Shown piece by piece: positions 50,724 through 61,178 of a stretch of DNA of 64,000 nt; position 1 is the stretch's first letter, and each line of letters opens with the position of its first letter. The notes beneath the pieces were generated by a model. That model saw only the letters and a list, made by a program, of their open reading frames with translations. It searched no databases and had not been told where the DNA came from. Both the position numbers and the translations under genes were made by a program. This stretch comes from Clostridiales bacterium (GTDB lineage: Bacteria > Bacillota > Clostridia > Christensenellales > Aristaeellaceae): assembly GCA_015056205.1 (NCBI GenBank), contig SVGS01000003.1, positions 62,001 to 126,000 on the forward strand, written 5' to 3'.

Positions 50724-51113
50724 TTAACCCAGTACGATCAGCGGTGCGCCGGTATCCACCTTCGCGCCAACCTCCGTCAGCACCTGTACCACCGTCGCGT
50801 CATGGGGAGCCATGATCTCGTTTTCCATCTTCATGGCTTCGAGCACAGCCAGCACTTCGCCGCCCTTGATTGCCTGGCCGGCGGTAACATTGACCTTCAC
50901 GATGGTTCCGGGCATGGGAGATGTCACCTGTTCGCCGGCGGCCGCGACGGGAGCGGCGGCAGCAGGAGCCGGCGCCGCGACGGGCGCGGCCGGGGCGGCC
51001 GCGGGAGCGGCGGGCGCCGGCGCATAGGCTTCGTATTCGTCCAGAATCATGGCTTCGCCCTGATTCACTTCCACTTCATAGGTTTTTCCCTTGAGGGTAA
51101 CTTTGTACTTCAT
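50724..51113 (-). CDS. Biotin carboxyl carrier domain protein
   Basis: Ala/Pro-rich linker; biotinylation motif [14 protein letters not shown]. Confidence 0.95.
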   Translation of the reverse strand: MKYKVTLKGKTYEVEVNQGEAMILDEYEAYAPAPAAPAAAPAAPVAAPAPAAAAPVAAAGEQVTSPMPGTIVKVNVTAGQAIKGGEVLAVLEAMKMENEIMAPHDATVVQVLTEVGAKVDTGAPLIVLG

Positions 51114-51116
51114 GGT

Positions 51117-51485
51117 TTATTTGACCTCCTTGATGGATACGAACCGAAGCTCGTTCAGGGGTTTCTGCAGTTTGTCCGCCACGATGGCCATGATCATGGC
51201 CGCATCCCGGGGATCGGTGTCATAAATTTTGACCTCTCCGGCGCTACCGGGAGCCAGAGCCGCCTTTTTCGCGGGAACCGCGGGAGCCGGAGCGGCAGCG
51301 GCCGGAGCCGCCGCGGTCTTCTTCGCTTTGTTCTTGCTGACCATGATCTTGCCTACCAGAATGACCACATACATCAGCAGGATCAGTCCGATAAACACGA
51401 CGAGATAGCCCAGTCCGCCGTCCAGCAGCGCGGTACCGACATCCAGCATTTCGCCTTTCACGGCAATGGAAGCAGTTTCAGTCAT
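51117..51485 (-). CDS. Oxaloacetate decarboxylase gamma-like subunit (OadG)
   Basis: Single TM, small Ala-rich protein located between alpha and biotinyl subunits. Confidence 0.8.
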   Translation of the reverse strand: MTETASIAVKGEMLDVGTALLDGGLGYLVVFIGLILLMYVVILVGKIMVSKNKAKKTAAAPAAAAPAPAVPAKKAALAPGSAGEVKIYDTDPRDAAMIMAIVADKLQKPLNELRFVSIKEVK

Positions 51486-51497
51486 TTCGCTCCCTCC

Positions 51498-52898
51498 TTA
51501 TGCCTCTTCGATGGTATATTTGACCACCTTTTCGCGGTTCGCCTTGCGGTCCTTCAGGAACTTCTCGGCCTGCGCCGGGAAACAGATCCAGCTCATCAGA
51601 TCCTCTTCGGTCTCGGCCAGATCGCCCAGGGCTTCCTTCGCCTTTTTGAAGTCCTCGCCGGTACGCTTGCTGTCCTCGATCCGGCAGTCCACAGGCTTGC
51701 CGCCCTGGCCCAGGATCTTGGCTTCCAGCTCGGCGTTCACGGGAGCCGGCGCGATACCGTATTCGCCTTTGAAATAGTTCTTGACTTCGTTGCTGATGTT
51801 CTTGTACCGCTCGCCGACCAGTACGTTGGTCACGGCCTGGTTGCCCACCATCTGGCTCAGGGGGGTTACCAGCGGCGGATATCCGAGATCCTTTCGGACC
51901 GCGGGAATCTCCAGCAGCGCCTCGTCAAACTTGTCCATGGCGTTCATGTCCTTCAGGTTGGCGATCATGTTGGACAGCATGCCGCCGGGGACCTTGTAGA
52001 CCAGAGCCTGGCTGTCGGTGGCCATGCTCTTGGGATTGATCATCCCGTTGTCCACGTACTTCTGCTTCACAGGCTTGAAGAAGTCGTTGACCTGATTGAT
52101 CACCTTTTCATCCAGTCCGGACTCAATGCCGTACTGCTGCAGCGCGTAGAACATGGTCTCCGTCGCCGCCTGGCTGGTGCCGTTGGAGAAGCAGCTGGTC
52201 GCCGTATCAATGACGTCGACGCCGCTCTCGATCGCCTTGGTCAGGGTCATATAGGCCATCCCGGTGGTGCAGTGGGTGTGCAGAATCACCGGCACATTGC
52301 CCACGGCATCCTTGATGCCCTTGATCAGGTGCTCCGCTTCGTAGGGGCTCATCGTACCGGCCATATCCTTCAGACAAAGGGTGTCGAAGCCCATCTTCAC
52401 CAGCTGCTTGCACATCTCCACATATTTTTCAACGGTGTGGACGGGGCTCTGGGTATAGCTGATGCAGCCGGAAGCAATCGTCCGCTTCGTGGCAAACTTC
52501 TTCGTGGCATCCAGGGCGGTGCCCAGGTTGCGGAAATCGTTCAGCGCGTCAAAAATCCGGATGATGTCGATTCCGTTCTTGATGCTCAGTTCCACAAACT
52601 TTTCCACCACATCATCATGGTAGTGCTTGTAGCCCAGCAGGTTCTGACCCCGCAGCAGCATCTGCAGCCGGGTGTTGGGCATCTTTTTCCGGATGTTCCG
52701 CAGCCGTTCCCAGGGATCCTCTCCCAGATAGCGGAGGCAGGAGTCAAAAGTAGCGCCGCCCCAGCATTCAACGGAATAATACCCGGCCTTGTCCATCACC
52801 GGCAGAATTTCTTCGAAATCCGCGTACGGAAGTCGGGTCGCCATCAGGGACTGATTGGCATCCCGCATTACAGTTTCAGTAAACTGAACTTTTCTCAT
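51498..52898 (-). CDS. oadA: Oxaloacetate decarboxylase alpha subunit (carboxyltransferase)
   Basis: VQFTETVMRDANQSLMATRLPYADFEEILP, WGGATFDSCLRYLGEDPWERLR, MLLRGQNLLGYKHY, LCLKDMAGTMSP. Confidence 0.97.
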   Translation of the reverse strand: MRKVQFTETVMRDANQSLMATRLPYADFEEILPVMDKAGYYSVECWGGATFDSCLRYLGEDPWERLRNIRKKMPNTRLQMLLRGQNLLGYKHYHDDVVEKFVELSIKNGIDIIRIFDALNDFRNLGTALDATKKFATKRTIASGCISYTQSPVHTVEKYVEMCKQLVKMGFDTLCLKDMAGTMSPYEAEHLIKGIKDAVGNVPVILHTHCTTGMAYMTLTKAIESGVDVIDTATSCFSNGTSQAATETMFYALQQYGIESGLDEKVINQVNDFFKPVKQKYVDNGMINPKSMATDSQALVYKVPGGMLSNMIANLKDMNAMDKFDEALLEIPAVRKDLGYPPLVTPLSQMVGNQAVTNVLVGERYKNISNEVKNYFKGEYGIAPAPVNAELEAKILGQGGKPVDCRIEDSKRTGEDFKKAKEALGDLAETEEDLMSWICFPAQAEKFLKDRKANREKVVKYTIEEA

Positions 52899-52929
52899 GA
52901 GCAAAACTCCTATCCGTTTTCGTACATAC

Positions 52930-52960
52930 GGGATGCCGTTCCTTGGCGGAACGGCATCCC
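52930..52960. other. Perfect 13-bp stem-loop between pckA and oadA, no T-tract
   Basis: GGGATGCCGTTCC-TTGGC-GGAACGGCATCCC. Confidence 0.85.
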
Positions 52961-52985
52961 AGGGTATTTATTTCGGGCTTTCGGC

Positions 52986-54599
52986 TTACAGCTGCGGACC
53001 GGCGGCTACCAGCGCCTTGCCGGCTTCGTTGCTCTCGTACTTCACGAAGTTCTTGATGAACCGGCCGGCCAGATCCTTCGCCTTGGTCTCCCATTCGGTG
53101 GGATCCTTGTAGGTGTCGCGGGGATCCAGAATTCCGGAATCCACGCCCTTCAGCTCGGTGGGAACCTCAAAGTTGAAGTAAGGAATGGTCTTGGTGGGCG
53201 CGTTCAGAATATCCCCGTCCAGGATCGCGTCGATGATGCCGCGGGTATCCTTGATGGAGATGCGCTTGCCGGTGCCGTTCCATCCGGTGTTGACCAGATA
53301 GGCCTTGGCGCCGCTCTTTTCCATCTTCTTCACCAGCTCTTCCGCATACTTGGTGGGATGCAGCTCCAGGAAGGCCTGGCCGAAGCAGGCGGAGAAGGTC
53401 GGGGTGGGCTCGGTGATGCCGCGCTCGGTGCCGGCCAGCTTCGCGGTGAAGCCGCTCAGGAAGTAATACTTGGTCTGCTCGGGCGTCAGCACGCTGACGG
53501 GGGGCAGCACGCCGAAGGCGTCCGCGCTCAGGAAGATCACGTTCTTCGCGTCGGGGCCGGCGGAAACCGGATTCACCTTCTTGACGATCTTCTCGATATG
53601 CTCGATCGGATAGCTGACGCGGGTATTCTCGGTCACGCTCTTGTCGGCAAAATCGATCTTTCCGTTCTCATCCACGGTCACGTTCTCCAGCAGCGCGTCG
53701 CGGCGGATGGCGTTGTAGATGTCCGGCTCGGAATCCTTGTCCAGGTTGATGACCTTGGCGTAGCAGCCGCCTTCGAAGTTGAACACGCCGTTATCGTCCC
53801 AGCCGTGCTCGTCATCACCGATCAGCAGGCGCTTGGGATCGGTGGACAGGGTGGTCTTGCCGGTACCGCTCAGGCCGAAGAAGATGGCTGTGTTCTTGCC
53901 TTCCATATCGGTGTTGGCGGAGCAGTGCATGGAAGCAATGCCCTTCAGCGGCAGGTAGTAGTTCATCATGGAGAACATGCCCTTCTTCATCTCGCCGCCG
54001 TACCAGGTATTCAGGATCACCTGCTCCCGGCTGGTGATGTTGAAGGCCACGGCGGTCTCGGAGTTCAGGCCCATTTCCTTATACTGATCCACCTTGCCCT
54101 TGGACGCGGCGTACACCACGAAGTCCGGCTTGAAGGCGGCCAGCTCTTCCTCGGAAGGCTGAATGAACATGTTCTTCACGAAATGAGCCTGCCAGGCCAC
54201 TTCCATGATGAAGCGGACGGCCATCCGGGTGTCCTTGTTGGCGCCGCAGAACGCGTCCATCACAAACAGGCGCTTGCCGCTCAGTTCCTTCTGAGCCAGT
54301 TCCTTCAGAATCTTCCAGTTGCCCTCGCTCAGGGGATGGTTGTCGTTCTTGTATCCTTCGGTGGTCCACCACACGGTGTCCTTGGAGTTTTCATCCATGA
54401 CAATGTACTTGTCTTTGGGGCTCCGGCCGGTGTAGATGCCGGTCATAACGTTCATGGCGCCCAGCTCGGTCAGCTGGCCTTTGTCATAGCCCGTCAGTTC
54501 CGGTTTGTTTTCCTCTGCGAAGAGGACTTCATAGGAAGGGTTGTGTACGATCTCGGTTGCGCCGAGAATGCCGTATTGAGAAAGATCAACGGATGCCAT
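52986..54599 (-). CDS. pckA: Phosphoenolpyruvate carboxykinase (ATP)
   Basis: [69 protein letters not shown]. Confidence 0.98.
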   Translation of the reverse strand: MASVDLSQYGILGATEIVHNPSYEVLFAEENKPELTGYDKGQLTELGAMNVMTGIYTGRSPKDKYIVMDENSKDTVWWTTEGYKNDNHPLSEGNWKILKELAQKELSGKRLFVMDAFCGANKDTRMAVRFIMEVAWQAHFVKNMFIQPSEEELAAFKPDFVVYAASKGKVDQYKEMGLNSETAVAFNITSREQVILNTWYGGEMKKGMFSMMNYYLPLKGIASMHCSANTDMEGKNTAIFFGLSGTGKTTLSTDPKRLLIGDDEHGWDDNGVFNFEGGCYAKVINLDKDSEPDIYNAIRRDALLENVTVDENGKIDFADKSVTENTRVSYPIEHIEKIVKKVNPVSAGPDAKNVIFLSADAFGVLPPVSVLTPEQTKYYFLSGFTAKLAGTERGITEPTPTFSACFGQAFLELHPTKYAEELVKKMEKSGAKAYLVNTGWNGTGKRISIKDTRGIIDAILDGDILNAPTKTIPYFNFEVPTELKGVDSGILDPRDTYKDPTEWETKAKDLAGRFIKNFVKYESNEAGKALVAAGPQL

Positions 54600-54726
54600 G
54601 GGAAAAACCTCCTCATTATAATATCGTGACACGGGCGGTCGAATGGATTCTCAACCTCACCCAATTTCTTTTATTTCTGTGTTCTTCCCCTTTTTCCTGC
54701 TTTGCGGAAAAATTTTTTTGAGGGTT

Positions 54727-56511
54727 TTATTTACGGTCCTCGATTTCCCGCTCCAGTTTCTCTGCCAGCTCATCCAGGCTCATGACCGCGGTCTGATCCG
54801 TTGCCCGGTCACGGACGGATACATTGCCCTCCGCGATCTCTTTTTCGCCGATGATCACCATGTAGGGCACCTTGTCCTCCTGGCGGGCATAGCGGATCTT
54901 GTACCCGATCTTCTCATTCCGCTCGTCCAGCTCGCTGCGGATCCCGCGCGCCATCAGCGCCCGGTTCACCTTCGCGGCATATTCCATGCTCTTGTCGCTG
55001 ACCGGCAGCACCTTCACCTGCACGGGGGCCAGCCAGAGCGGGAATACGCCCTTGGTTTCCTCGATCAGGTAGGCCATAAAGCGGTCCAGAGAGCCCAGAA
55101 TCGCCCGGTGCAGCACCACGGGGGTCTTCTCCGTGCCGTCCTGGTCAATGTATTTCAGATTGAATTTGGCCGGCAGGCAGAAGTCCAGCTGGCAGGTACT
55201 CAGCGTATACTCGGCGCCGATGGCGGGCTTCACGTTCACATCCAGCTTGGGGCCGTAGAAGGCCGCTTCGCCGATCTCCTCCGTGAAGTGGATTCCCAGC
55301 TCCGTCAGCACCTCCCGCAGAGCGCTTTCCGCCTTCTCCCACATGGCGTCGTCCTGATGGTACTTGACCTTGTCCTCCGGATCCCGCAGGCTCAGCACGC
55401 AGCGGTAGTCGGTGATATTGAAATCCTTATAGACGTCGAAGATCAGGTCCACCACGCTGCTGACCTCGTCCTTGATCTGATCCGGAGTCACGAACAGATG
55501 GGCGTCGTTCTGGCAGAAATGTCTGCCCCGCTCGATTCCCTTCAGGGTTCCACTGGGCTCAAACCGGAAGTCATGGGCGATTTCGCCGATCCGGATGGGC
55601 AGATCCCGGTAGCTGTGCAGACGGTTCGCATAGATCATCATATGATGAGGGCAGTTCATCGGACGGAGCACGAAGCTTTCCCCTTCGACCTCCATCGCCG
55701 GGAACATATTTTCCTTGTAGTGTTCCCAGTGACCGCTGGTGCGGTACAGATCCACGGTGCCGACGCAGGGGCTCATCACGTGCTGATAGCCCAGCATCCG
55801 TTCCTTTTCCTTAATATAGTTTTCCAGCTCCTGCCAGATGGTGTATCCCTTGGGCAGGAACATGGGCAGGCCCTTGCCGATCAGATCGTCTGTCATGAAC
55901 AGCTGCATTTCGCGGCCGATCCGGCGGTGATCCCTGGCCTTGGCTTCCTCCACCTGGCGCTCGTATTCCTTCAGCTCGTCCTGGGTCCGGAAAGCGACGC
56001 CGTTCAGCCGGGTTAGCATCTTGTTCTTCTGATCGTTTTTCCAGTAGGCGCCGGACAGGGCCGTCAGTTTGAAGGCTTTCAGGGCCTTGGTATAGGTCAG
56101 GTGCGGGCCGACGCACATATCGATATAGTCGCCCTGCTGATAGAAGGTGATCACCGCGTCCTCATCCAGATCGTCGATATGCTCGACCTTATAGATTTCC
56201 CCGCGGTCCTTCATCAGCTGGATCGCTTCCTTCCGGGGCAGCGGATATACCTTGAAGGGCAGGTTCTCCTTCACGATTTTCTGCATTTCCTGCTCGATGG
56301 CCGGCAGATCCTCATCCGTCAGCTTCACGTCGCCCAGATCGATATCGTAGTGGAAGCCCTTCTCCGTTGCCGGGCCGTAGGCGAAATGCGCGTCCGGATA
56401 AAGCCGCTTAACCGCCTGGGCCATGATGTGAGCCGCCGAATGCCGCAGAACCTCCAGTTCCATCTCCTCCGGACATTCCGCTGTGTGACCGTCGTTGTAG
56501 ATGATTTTCAT
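54727..56511 (-). CDS. thrS: Threonyl-tRNA synthetase
   Basis: LRHSAAHIMAQAVKRLYPDAHFAYGPATEKGFHYDID; CVGPHL; MNCPHHMMIYAN; class II motifs; preceded by T-box leader. Confidence 0.98.
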   Translation of the reverse strand: MKIIYNDGHTAECPEEMELEVLRHSAAHIMAQAVKRLYPDAHFAYGPATEKGFHYDIDLGDVKLTDEDLPAIEQEMQKIVKENLPFKVYPLPRKEAIQLMKDRGEIYKVEHIDDLDEDAVITFYQQGDYIDMCVGPHLTYTKALKAFKLTALSGAYWKNDQKNKMLTRLNGVAFRTQDELKEYERQVEEAKARDHRRIGREMQLFMTDDLIGKGLPMFLPKGYTIWQELENYIKEKERMLGYQHVMSPCVGTVDLYRTSGHWEHYKENMFPAMEVEGESFVLRPMNCPHHMMIYANRLHSYRDLPIRIGEIAHDFRFEPSGTLKGIERGRHFCQNDAHLFVTPDQIKDEVSSVVDLIFDVYKDFNITDYRCVLSLRDPEDKVKYHQDDAMWEKAESALREVLTELGIHFTEEIGEAAFYGPKLDVNVKPAIGAEYTLSTCQLDFCLPAKFNLKYIDQDGTEKTPVVLHRAILGSLDRFMAYLIEETKGVFPLWLAPVQVKVLPVSDKSMEYAAKVNRALMARGIRSELDERNEKIGYKIRYARQEDKVPYMVIIGEKEIAEGNVSVRDRATDQTAVMSLDELAEKLEREIEDRK

Positions 56512-56546
56512 GGGTACCCTCCTTTTTCTTTCCGGGCGGGATAAGT

Positions 56547-56790
56547 AAAAAGCATCCGCCCTGACATCGTTCGTGCCGGGACGGATGCTTTAATCAGCAT
56601 TCGCGGTTCCACCCTGCTTGTTTTGCAACCACTCATTCATGCCGAAATCGGACGGCCGCCGCTCCCCGTCCGGGAATGGTATCCGTGCAGCGCCGCCTGC
56701 GGGTTTCCACCCTCCCCACTCTCTGTAAGAGCGGACAGCTGCCGGCATGTTTCCCTTCATCCGGAAAGATGAACAGAGTATAGCATTTCC
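56547..56790 (-). ncRNA. T-box leader upstream of thrS
   Basis: T-box AGGGTGGAACCGCGA (56601-56617 complement), terminator AAGCATCCGTCCCGGCAC...GGGCGGATGCTTTTT, stem I AGAGAGTGGGG; possible ACC (Thr) specifier in GGATACCATT. Confidence 0.93.
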
Positions 56791-56819
56791 GCAGAGGAAA
56801 ATCAACGGGAAAATTTATC

Positions 56820-57575
56820 TCAGTCCTTGTCGTAATTCACAACCAGGCTGAAATCGGGAGCCTTCAGGCTCGCGCCGCCGATCAGGCCGCCGTCGATTTC
56901 GGGCTGCGCCATCAGGCCCTTGACGTTCTTGGGATTCATGCTTCCGCCGTACTGAATGCGGATGGCGTCTCCCGCCTTGGCGCCGTATTTCCGGGCAACC
57001 GCCTTGCGGATCACGCCGATGGTCTCGTTGGCCTGCTCGTCCGTTGCGGTCAGACCGGTGCCGATCGCCCATACGGGTTCATAGGCGATGACCAGATTGC
57101 TGGCCTGTTCCTCGGTCAGTCCGTTCAGCGCGATCAGCGTCTGGTATTCAACCAGTGCGTCCGTATATCCGGCTTCCCGCTCTTCCTTGTTTTCGCCGAC
57201 GCACAGAATCACCTTCAGGCCGGCTTCCACCGCGGCCAGCACCCGCTTGTTCACGGTCTTGTCGGTTTCACCGAAGTACTGGCGGCGCTCGCTGTGCCCG
57301 ATGATCACGTATTCCACGCCGCAGGCTTTCAGCATATCCGCGCTCAGCTCGCCGGTGAAGGCGCCGCTCTTGGCCCAGTGCACGTTCTCCGCGCCCAGAT
57401 GAATGTTGCTGCCTTCGGCCGCTTCCTTCACCGCGGCAAAATCCACCGCGGGAACGCAGACAACCACGTCGCAGGCGGCATCCTTCACCAGGGGCTTCAG
57501 CTCGGTAACCAGCGCTTTGGCTTCATCCGGGGTCTTGTTCATTTTCCAGTTTCCGGCAATAATGGCTTTACGCAT
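56820..57575 (-). CDS. tpiA: Triosephosphate isomerase
   Basis: MRKAIIAGNWKMNKT, VIIGHSERRQYFGE, IAYEPVWAIGTG, QYGGSM. Confidence 0.98.
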   Translation of the reverse strand: MRKAIIAGNWKMNKTPDEAKALVTELKPLVKDAACDVVVCVPAVDFAAVKEAAEGSNIHLGAENVHWAKSGAFTGELSADMLKACGVEYVIIGHSERRQYFGETDKTVNKRVLAAVEAGLKVILCVGENKEEREAGYTDALVEYQTLIALNGLTEEQASNLVIAYEPVWAIGTGLTATDEQANETIGVIRKAVARKYGAKAGDAIRIQYGGSMNPKNVKGLMAQPEIDGGLIGGASLKAPDFSLVVNYDKD

Positions 57576-57605
57576 AATCATCTGTCCCTTTCTGTAAATG
57601 GAATC

Positions 57606-58808
57606 TTATTTGTCGTCCAGGCACGCAACGCCGGGCAGGGTCTTGCCTTCCAGGAATTCCAGGGAGGCTCCGCCGCCGGTGGAGATATGGGTCATCTTCG
57701 CGCCCAGGCCCATCTGTTCCACAGCCGCGGCGCTGTCGCCGCCGCCGATGATGGTCACGGCTTCGCTGTCCGCCATGGCCTGCGCCACGGACAGGGTGCC
57801 CTTTGCCAGCACGGGGTTCTCAAATACGCCCATGGGTCCGTTCCACACAACGGTCCTGGCGGCCTTGACAGCCTCCGCGAACAGTGCGGCGGTCTTCGGT
57901 CCGATATCCACGCCTTCCATATCCGCGGGAATCTTGTCCGCGTCGGTCACCACCGTATCCACGGGGGCGTCGATGGGATCCGGGAACGCCTTGACGCACA
58001 CGGTGTCGATCGGGAGCAGCAGCTTGACGCCCTTTTTCTCCGCCTTGGCCATCATCTCGGTGCAGTAATCGATCTTGCTCGCGTCCAGCAGGCTCTTGCC
58101 CACTTCATAGCCCTTCGCCTTCAGGAAGGTGAAAGCCATGCCGCCGCCGATGATCAGGGTATCCACCTTTTCCAGCAGATTGTTGATCACGTTCAGCTTG
58201 TCCTCGATCTTGGCGCCGCCCAGCACCGCCACGAAGGGACGGTCCGCGTTCTCCAGCGCTTTGCCCATGATGGACAGCTCCTTGCCGATCAGATATCCGG
58301 CAACGTTGGGGCTGGTATAAGCGGTCACGCCCGCGGTGGAGCAGTGCGCGCGGTGGCAGGAGCCGAAAGCGTCATCCACATACGCGTCCGCCAGGGAAGC
58401 CAGCTCTTTGCTGAACTCCTCGACGTTCTTGGTTTCTTCCTTGCGGAAACGGGTGTTCTGCAGCAGCACGACGTCGCCGTCCTTCATTGCCGCAACGGCC
58501 GCCTTCGCGTTCTCGCCCACAACGTTATCGTCATTGGCAAAGACAACATTCTTTCCCAGCAGTTCGGACAGCCGGACCGCCACCGGAGCCAGGGAGAATT
58601 TCTCTTCCGGACCGTTCTTCGGCTTGCCCAGATGACTGCACAGGATCACCTTGCCGCCGTCCGCGATCAGCTTCTGAATGGTAGGCAGCGCCGCCACAAT
58701 ACGCTTGTCGTTGGTGATCTTCCCGTCTTTCATGGGAACGTTGAAATCGCAGCGGACAAGAACCCGTTTGCCTTGGACCTGGATGTCGTCAATCGTCTTC
58801 TTTGCCAT
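57606..58808 (-). CDS. pgk: Phosphoglycerate kinase
   Basis: [58 protein letters not shown]. Confidence 0.98.
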   Translation of the reverse strand: MAKKTIDDIQVQGKRVLVRCDFNVPMKDGKITNDKRIVAALPTIQKLIADGGKVILCSHLGKPKNGPEEKFSLAPVAVRLSELLGKNVVFANDDNVVGENAKAAVAAMKDGDVVLLQNTRFRKEETKNVEEFSKELASLADAYVDDAFGSCHRAHCSTAGVTAYTSPNVAGYLIGKELSIMGKALENADRPFVAVLGGAKIEDKLNVINNLLEKVDTLIIGGGMAFTFLKAKGYEVGKSLLDASKIDYCTEMMAKAEKKGVKLLLPIDTVCVKAFPDPIDAPVDTVVTDADKIPADMEGVDIGPKTAALFAEAVKAARTVVWNGPMGVFENPVLAKGTLSVAQAMADSEAVTIIGGGDSAAAVEQMGLGAKMTHISTGGGASLEFLEGKTLPGVACLDDK

Positions 58809-58874
58809 GATAAACCACTCCTTTTAATCATTGTAGAATACTCTCTATTGCAAAGCCCCTGCCGGGGCAGGCAA

Positions 58875-59903
58875 TCATGCCTTCAGGATGCTCAGCATCC
58901 GGGCGGCGGCTCCCTCGTCGGTGGCCAGCATCGCGTGATGGGAGTGCCGGGTGACAGAGATGACCGCTTCCGCCTTGGAGGCCCCCGCCGCCACCGCGAT
59001 CATGCGGCAGGTCGGTTTCAGCCGGGCCGGATCCACGCCGAAGCTGGCGGATGCCAGCAGGCAGCGGCCTTCCAGATCGTAATAGGATCCGATGCTCTCC
59101 CCGGCGGCGTGTTCGCTCATCAGACGGTTCTGAACCTCCCGGCTCAGCTTCTGATTCCGCACGGCTTCCTCCGCGCGGCCGATTCCGTGCAGAATGACGT
59201 CAGCCCGTTCCAGAAGCTCCAGTACCTCGCTGACTTCCGGCACCTTCCGCATCTCCTGCATGGTCTGCGCGTTGATCCGGTCCGGCAGATGGATCAGGCG
59301 GTAATGCCCTCCCAGTCGGCCGGCGATTTCCTCCGCCAGGGTGTTGGCCTGCAGCTCCACCGAGCGCCCCAGCCCGCCCCGGGCCGGTACGACCATCACG
59401 TTCAGCGGGCTCTGCGGCTGCAGATTCCGTGCCACGGCCGCGATGCTTCTTCCCCCGGTCACCGCCAGGGTGTTGCCGCTCTGCAGAAGCATCCGCAGCC
59501 TTCCCGCGCAGACGCGGCCCACGTCGTTCAGCACCTGCCCGTCCTCATCCGCGTTGCCGGGAGCAATCATCACCCGGTCGATGCCCAGAGCCTGGCTCAG
59601 CCGCTGTTCCATCTCCGTCAGCCCGCTCATGGCCCGGGAAAACTCTCTGGCCGCCTCCAGCACCTCTCCCGCCCTGGGAGTCAGATTCATGCCGGAAGGA
59701 TCCAACGATACATAGCCCAGCTCCCTGAGCAGCGCGGCCGCGTTGCGTATTTCGCGCTCCGGCAGATTCAGCCGGGCCGCCAGCTGCCTCCGCCCGACGG
59801 GCTGCAGAGCCGAGATCCGTTCCAGAATCAGAGCCCGGCGGGTCATTTCCTCCGTCAGATCGGGAGCCAGCCTGCGCATCATCTGAATCAGGTCAGCGTC
59901 CAT
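58875..59903 (-). CDS. cggR: Sugar-binding transcriptional regulator, CggR-like
   Basis: Winged HTH (RRQLAARLNLPEREIRNAAALLRELGYVSLDPSGMNLT) + SorC/DeoR-type sugar-binding domain; immediately upstream of pgk-tpiA. Confidence 0.85.
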   Translation of the reverse strand: MDADLIQMMRRLAPDLTEEMTRRALILERISALQPVGRRQLAARLNLPEREIRNAAALLRELGYVSLDPSGMNLTPRAGEVLEAAREFSRAMSGLTEMEQRLSQALGIDRVMIAPGNADEDGQVLNDVGRVCAGRLRMLLQSGNTLAVTGGRSIAAVARNLQPQSPLNVMVVPARGGLGRSVELQANTLAEEIAGRLGGHYRLIHLPDRINAQTMQEMRKVPEVSEVLELLERADVILHGIGRAEEAVRNQKLSREVQNRLMSEHAAGESIGSYYDLEGRCLLASASFGVDPARLKPTCRMIAVAAGASKAEAVISVTRHSHHAMLATDEGAAARMLSILKA

Positions 59904-60015
59904 CGGCTCCCTCCTTTCCGGTTCGGGCGGGACAAAAACCAGCCCGCGGGTCCATCCATGTCCCGGAAAATCTTATCACAAGGGATTCTTCCCCGCAAGC
60001 CTTTTTTGTTTCTCC

Positions 60016-61161
60016 TCAGACCCGGATCATCTCCGTGCCTTCCAGCGCCCGGCGGATCATTTCCTCTCCGTCCAGCCGGCTTTCTCCCTCCAGGATCTTT
60101 TCCATTTTCGGTTTTGTGGCCGGATGCCGCGGGGTGAACACGGTGCAGCAATCCTCAAAGGGGAGCGAGGATATCTCCAGGGTCCCGATCTTCCGGGCCA
60201 CCTCGATGATCTCGCTCTTGTCGAAGCCGATCAGCGGCCGGAACACCGGCATCTCCGCCACCGCGTCCGTAGTTCCCAGCGCCTGCATCGTCTGGCTGGC
60301 CACCTGGCCGATGCTTTCCCCGGTGATCAGCGCCTCGCATCCCTCCTGCCGGGCGATCCGCTCGGCGATCCGCATCATATATCGCCGCATAATCAGCGTG
60401 GTATATTCCTCGGGGCATTTTTCATGGATCGCCATCTGGATCTCCGTGAAGGGCACCACAAATACCTTGATTCCGCAGCAGCTGAAGCTCAGCTTCCGGG
60501 CCAGATCCAGCACCTTTTCCTTTGCCCGGTCGGAGGTATAGGGATAGCTGTGAAAATGCACCGCGTTGATCTGCACGCCCCGCTTGGCGATCATCCAACC
60601 CGCGACGGGACTGTCGATACCGCCGCTGAGCAGCAGCGTGGCGTTCCCGTTGGTTCCCACGGGCATGCCGCCCACAGCGGGGATTTCCCGAACGTACAGA
60701 TACGCCTTATCCCGGATCTCGATATTCACGGCGTGCTCCGGCTGATGTACGTCCACCTTCAGGTTCGGGTTGGCCTGCAGAATCCGGTATCCGACTTCCT
60801 CGTTGATGGCCGGGGAATTCATGAAATAGCGCTTGTCGCTTCGACGGGCCATCACCTTGAAGGTGCCCTTCAGATCCCGGGTCATGGCGATCGCCTGATC
60901 ACAGACCGCGTCAAAATCCTCCTTCGGCATTTCCAGCGCCGGGCTCACGCTGTGAACGCCGAATACCTGGGTCACCCGCTGGATGCAGGTTTCCAGGTCG
61001 CTGAAGCCTTTTACAAAAATACGGCCGTCGCTGACCCAGACCTCCGCGCCCAGTCCCCGTACCGCATAACGGATTTTGCGGACCAGCGCCCGGATAAAAT
61101 AAGGCCGGTTCAGTCCTTTCAGAAAAATTTCCCCGTATCGGACCAGCAATAAATCCTGCAT
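60016..61161 (-). CDS. thiI: tRNA 4-thiouridine synthetase ThiI
   Basis: LVRYGEIFLKGLNRPYF, LLLSGGIDSPVAGWMIAKRGVQINAVHFHSYPYT, ALITGESIGQVASQT. Confidence 0.97.
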   Translation of the reverse strand: MQDLLLVRYGEIFLKGLNRPYFIRALVRKIRYAVRGLGAEVWVSDGRIFVKGFSDLETCIQRVTQVFGVHSVSPALEMPKEDFDAVCDQAIAMTRDLKGTFKVMARRSDKRYFMNSPAINEEVGYRILQANPNLKVDVHQPEHAVNIEIRDKAYLYVREIPAVGGMPVGTNGNATLLLSGGIDSPVAGWMIAKRGVQINAVHFHSYPYTSDRAKEKVLDLARKLSFSCCGIKVFVVPFTEIQMAIHEKCPEEYTTLIMRRYMMRIAERIARQEGCEALITGESIGQVASQTMQALGTTDAVAEMPVFRPLIGFDKSEIIEVARKIGTLEISSLPFEDCCTVFTPRHPATKPKMEKILEGESRLDGEEMIRRALEGTEMIRV

Positions 61162-61178
61162 CGTCTGTTTCCTCCGGT

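Noticed and set aside
50499-54629. 1376-aa + strand ORF opposite oadB-pckA
   Set aside because: Antisense shadow of five strongly recognisable genes; composition (HLHLGG..., low-complexity) reflects codon bias of the real strand
57294-60137. 947-aa + strand ORF opposite tpiA/pgk/cggR
   Set aside because: Shadow of conserved glycolytic genes
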